This document shows, piece by piece, positions 59,937 to 64,000 of a DNA stretch of 64,000 nt (within the stretch, counting starts at the first letter, position 1; each line of letters begins with the position of its first letter). Location: assembly GCA_008638375.1 (NCBI GenBank), contig CM018035.1, positions 39,546,254 to 39,610,253 on the forward strand, written 5' to 3'. The stretch is from Nyssa sinensis. Lineage: Eukaryota; Streptophyta; Magnoliopsida; Cornales; Nyssaceae. Below the pieces are notes generated by a model. That model did not search any database, was not told where the DNA came from, and saw nothing but the letters and a program-made list of their open reading frames with translations. The position numbers and the translations under genes are program-made.

Positions 59937-61224
59937 CAAAACACCACACACACACACAGCCACTTGATGGCTTGCCCCAAACAGTAACAAAGAGGACACT
60001 CATTAGAGAAGCTGCCACAAGTTAAGCTAGTTGGTGGGGAAATCAGAAAATGATCATGTATGCTCTATATACAAATATACATATTGTATACACACATGCC
60101 ATACGAAAATTCAGTCATACAGAAAGAGAGAGTGAGAGATTGAAGGAGTTCTGGGATATTTAGAGAAGGAAAGCAAGGGAAAAGAGGAGAGAAACTGAAG
60201 GAAAATGTGAGAAAAACATCAAAACCTAACATTTTCTCTCTAGAATTTTCTTACGTATGAACTGTTTTAAGCCTTGATTTTGTATATGTGATATTTATAA
60301 ATTGTTTAAACTTGTTCAAGCATGAAATTTGGCCTTGAAAACGATCTAAAACACTAAACCCACGAACGACAGCCATTAGAGGACCTTGCTTATAGCAGGT
60401 TTGAATCGATCACCACCAAACTATGTTTGGTTTATCAAGACATCCAACAGAGACCCTGAAGGTTTTAAAAACCCTAATGCGTGATCACAAAACCTGAAAA
60501 ATGATCTTCAAAAATTGAGTTGCAGGTTTCGGGTTTGAAACCCAATCCCTCAAACTCAGTACAAAACACACTTTTGTGAATGAAAAATGAAACCCTATGG
60601 AAAATGAAGCACAACAAAACAAACCCCATGATATTTGGCTCAAAAATGAGCATATACGACTGAGTTGCAGGTTTGATTATCAAACCTTCAACCAAGCTGA
60701 TAAGACCAATTTGATCCCTCAAACGAATGCCAAAACAGTTCTTAATGTTCCAGAAACATTTTAGATTAAAAACAGTGCGAGATCACCTAAGCCAGAACTC
60801 ATGAAATTAAATAAAATAGGAAGTCGAGAATTAGGGCAACAGTAGCCTGAAATGGTGAAGAAGACGACAATGAGTCGACTCGACTTATTTGAAATGGCCA
60901 GGGGCAACTCGGACACGTGGCAGCGTTTAAAGCTGCCACCGAATAAATAAAATGGCAAGCATTTTGGCTTAAGGGTTTTTAAACCCTGATCCTACCTCGT
61001 TTGGTTATGCGTATATGGGCTCAATCAATTATCCTGGACGCGACTAAGTTGGCCTATCCACGGATAAGGCCTTTGTCCACCGTTTGGATTGCGAAAATCA
61101 GGAAAAATAAGGGAACCCCAGTTCTTGAGACTCAAACCCTAGCACGCGTGTGGAGATATATGGCAACAATATATATATATATATATTATAAAACTAATAT
61201 ATATAAAAAAATTTAAAAACAAAA

Positions 61225-61310
61225 AGGTGTATATGCACCTGTAGGGACTCGAACCCGTGAACAAAGGGAGATTTTGGCACGTAATAACCATAGAGACAGG
61301 ACAATCCCGT
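61225..61310 (-). other. tRNA-like module in L13, antisense to the LTR
   Basis: Minus strand: B-box-like cgggttcgagtccc (61257-61244), then stem aggtgc/gtgcacct-type hairpin (61225-61240) leading into T5 and more T-runs. Confidence 0.52.
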
Positions 61311-61892
61311 GGGATTTTATCCCACCAAAATATATATAACATATGTTAAATATATTAAATGAAAATAAATTAATTGATTAAAATAAATAATGTCAAAATG
61401 CCCGTTGTCCCAAATTAACAAGTTATTAGTGTATTCTTACTATCTCGGACCTCCTGAGTCCAATGGTGAGGTCCACAACATGAGACGAGATCCCAAAAAA
61501 TTAAAGACCCGAAAAAAATGTAAAATGACCAAAATGCCCCTACTGCTACCAAACCCAAACGAAGTTCCATGAAAGCCTAAATTGACTTTCTTCGATGTTC
61601 CGGACTCAATGGTAGAGTCTATTCGACCAAAAGAAATGTCTAAAATAAAGAGACATAAAATTTGATGAATAGCATCAGTTAGGTGGCTATAAACTAGAAC
61701 GTTGCCGAGGTACTAAATTAAGGCTCGTATTTTGAGGTAAAATACGAAAAGACACGACACGTAAACATATGAAGTAAATAAATCAAACTTAAAGTTAATG
61801 GAGCTACCAGAAGAATGTAATTTTAAAAATCTGAAATTTACTTCCCTAACATGCTAAATTGTGTTTTAGGCAAAAAATACAAGTAGACGATA

Positions 61893-62157
61893 ATGGATAG
61901 GAAATAGGAAATAGGAAAAATTTACGATCATGACCAAGGCTCAAAGGGCAACTGATAAGAAGAAAAAAGAGTTCATGGCAGACTTACAATGGCAACAAAA
62001 AGTGATTGCCTGAAAATTAAGGATTGCCAAATCAACCGAGATCGTTTCAGTTAGGCCGTTCATATACAAAACCCCAACAAAGGCACAACTTGCTAAAGCG
62101 AAAATTAAAGAACAAGTAAACACTGAAACTTTGAGTGAATGGCTTCGGAGGTAATAA
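61893..62157 (+). pseudogene. Second copy of the LTR-encoded small ORF, broken
   Basis: Collinear with 9812-10066. A short duplication (gaaatagg repeated) breaks the first codons, but the frame can start at the internal ATG 61930 (MTKAQRATDKKKKEF..). A TGA at 62011-62013 interrupts it after VIA; the rest runs through the conserved EIVSVRPFIYKTPTKA core to SEWLRR and TAA at the donor motif. Function unknown. Confidence 0.55.
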
Positions 62158-63173
62158 TTATTTACCCTTAAAGTAGGTGGTACAATTATAATTAGGCTGA
62201 TTTTTTTTAGATAGGCCTACACAGCCTAAGGATAGATTTAAAACCATAAGTTGATTTGAATGTGTATGAGGTTTATGTGATTCTCCTAAACTATTTTAGG
62301 TTTACAAAAGGAAAAGGGAAAGGTACCTCAGTAGCGCCGACACAGACGTATAAGGTGAGTAACCCTATATTTGAAGTGGAGATTTAACTCCATATATCTG
62401 AAGAAGTTTAAGTTCAAGTTGTGTGAAGCATTTGAATATCAAATTCAGTCTTTATATATTGCTGTTTTAAAAATATTCTGTTGTGACATGCTCCGAAAAC
62501 GTTTTTATACAGTTCCTTTCTTAGAAATGTTGAGCATGTTTGAGTAAAATACCGATTTCCTTAAATATTCTGAATTCGATTATTCCAAGTGTTTGAAGTC
62601 CTATTGCAGAAGTTATATATATTTCATGTTTTAAATACTCATGAAAAGTATCTATTGAAGAAGCCATGTGATAAATGTTTTATAAGATAAATGGTACTTA
62701 AGTACCACATGCGACGTTGAAATCCTTTGGGATTCAACTATGACACGAAGAAATGTCCGGTAGCAGGATCTAATCCCCTAGGCAAATGAGATATCTCCAT
62801 TGTAGCATTGCAGTAAAACGGGAGTCTGGTTCAAAACAGATTCCACCTAATTTAAAAAGATAAGATGACAAACATTTTTGAAAATGGAAGCAGGTTTTTA
62901 CCCCTATTTTTATTATGCATGTTTATATGCTTTTGAAGTGCATATACTCTACTTGAAGAAATGTTTGTTTAGCTTGAATACTTTAAATGTTTCAAAGCTA
63001 TCTATTTTAAGAATGCATATACTTTGTGTTCTAAACGTATGAGCAATTGGTAGTGAGTATTTTATAAACTCTCATGTACAAAACCACTACCAATTGAAAA
63101 CCCCATGACAAGTGCAGGAATTACTCACAAGCTTAGACTAGCTTACCCGGATTTTTATCCGTCCCCCTTTCAG
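62151..63173 (+). other. Putative LTR-internal intron (L13)
   Basis: Donor CGGAG|GTAATAA (weakened compared with GTAAGT in L3) and acceptor ccccctttcag|GTGATT. Contains the twin hairpins at 62692-62738. Length 1,023 bp, close to the 1,030 bp in L3. Confidence 0.45.
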
Positions 63174-63600
63174 GTGATTAGCGGCAGTCTTGATTTTGAT
63201 GACGCTGATGAAGAGTCTGGCTGTTTTTGGAGGGGTTGTTTAAGTAGTATCTTTTGTGGAATAATATGGACTTTGATAGTAGCTTTTGTATTAGGAAATA
63301 GTAAACTGTTATGTATTAAGCCCCGTGGGGCAGTTAAACATATATTAATTATAAAGCCTTTAAGTTTTAATTATGCTTTGAATGTATGATCATGTATACC
63401 ACAATGTAAAGAGCAGCAGTACCAGACGGATGTGCAAATTTTAAAATGAGAAAAAAAAAAAAAAGTTTTCACGCTTCTGCAACCACATGCCGCACATCTA
63501 TTCGATACTGCTGCTTATGTGAGCCTTGCCTTAGACCCTCGGGTCTGCAAGCAGCGGTCCCGATCCGGGATCCGCGTGAGGCAGATTTCGGGTCATGACA

Positions 63601-64000
63601 CATAATCTCGATATATTATATTGTAGCCAAATTTGTGCTCAGTCACAAACTCCATTTGATGCTTACTAGACCTACGGGTCAAGAAAATGGAATCAAAAGT
63701 GGCATTTAAAGTAGGATCTGCGAGGCGAGTACTGAACCGACAGGTTAGTGCTTGGCTGAGAGATCGAGGAAAAAAGGAACAAAAAGAGATTAGAAGGTAT
63801 GCCGGGCCCCAAGTTAAAGTGCATCCACGTTTGTTTATCAGTATCTATTATTGATTTCATAGCTTGATCATATTATTTCATTATGAATGATCATGAGATT
63901 CACAGCTTTTCATTGAGAGTATACAATTTATACTTGAGACAGCTCATGACTGTAGCAGTATGATATTGTTAGCAGAACATATTTCATTGCTTTATCATTT
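63601..64000 (+). mobile_element. L11 part 4, continues beyond the window
   Basis: After the CATAA duplication the L11 sequence resumes (tctcgatatattat, gtgctcagtcacaaac, hairpin AGACCTACGGGTC 63668-63680, ggtatgccgggcccc). No terminus is seen before 64000. Confidence 0.78.

Larger units (their letters stand above)
59283..63600 (+). mobile_element. L13: plus-strand solo LTR, 4,318 bp, TSD CATAA
   Basis: TGTAACACCCTGATCTG.. to ..gatttcgggtcatgaca; perfect CATAA on both sides (59278-59282, 63601-63605). Related to L3 in reverse. Contains a ~58-bp tandem pair (59398-59505), CA/TA repeats (59690-59940), an antisense tRNA-like module (61225-61310), the shared block (61430-61700), the decayed small ORF, donor 62151, twin hairpins, acceptor 63173 and a GC hairpin (63320-63331). 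Confidence 0.94.

Overview
This window looks like gene-poor plant heterochromatin. I see no convincing host gene and no rRNA or tRNA gene. Nearly all 64 kb can be read as Ty3/gypsy LTR retrotransposons inserted into one another. The plant assignment rests on the element types: a chromodomain-tailed chromovirus of the Tekay/Del kind with ~3 kb LTRs and an initiator-Met-type primer site, and an Ogre/Tat/Retand (OTA) element with a second, archaeal-type RNase H and an antisense gene. The species cannot be told from the sequence.

Layout. (1) 1-3490 plus 13186-13628 is one minus-strand LTR (L1), split by a plus-strand LTR (L2, 3491-13185), which is itself split by a minus-strand solo LTR (L3, 8351-12205, target duplication GTTCT). 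(2) 13629-17074 holds a scrap of minus-strand pol (chromodomain) and two truncated minus LTRs (L4, L5). (3) 17075-18036 plus 33042-33248 is LTR L6, split by a complete but dead OTA element (18037-33041, duplication GTATA). Inside the OTA antisense gene sits a plus-strand solo LTR (L7, 19194-24136, duplication GTTCT), which in turn carries an OTA-type solo LTR (L8, 19996-20678). (4) 33249-36032 is a decayed plus-strand chromovirus interior (gag, protease, RT, RNase H). It is cut by a plus LTR (L9, 36033-38278), which is cut by the 3' LTR of a minus element (L10, 38279-42177 plus polypurine tract). (5) 42292 to the window end is one plus LTR (L11) in four pieces, split by a solo LTR (L12, 43967-47394, duplication ATTAT), a structurally complete Tekay-like element (47623-58771, duplication GACTT) and another solo LTR (L13, 59283-63600, duplication CATAA).

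The two full elements are complementary. The Tekay-like copy keeps all catalytic motifs but has four in-frame stops. The OTA copy has lost catalytic residues in both RT and integrase and has a deletion in RT, so neither looks autonomous.

Most interesting is the shared structure inside the very long, otherwise diverged LTRs: (a) a tRNA-like B-box followed by a short hairpin and a T-run, in every clear case antisense to the LTR; (b) a conserved 5' splice-site motif and, in several LTRs, a matching 3' splice site about 0.8-1.25 kb downstream; (c) an 84-codon reading frame ending exactly at that splice donor in two LTRs, with a 16-codon core in which all five base differences are synonymous; (d) hairpins in that putative intron with compensatory base-pair changes between families; (e) a GC-rich hairpin near the LTR 3' end and G-rich tracts that could form quadruplexes. 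Together they suggest that these LTRs carry a conserved leader-intron and small-RNA architecture, which I do not recognise as a described feature.
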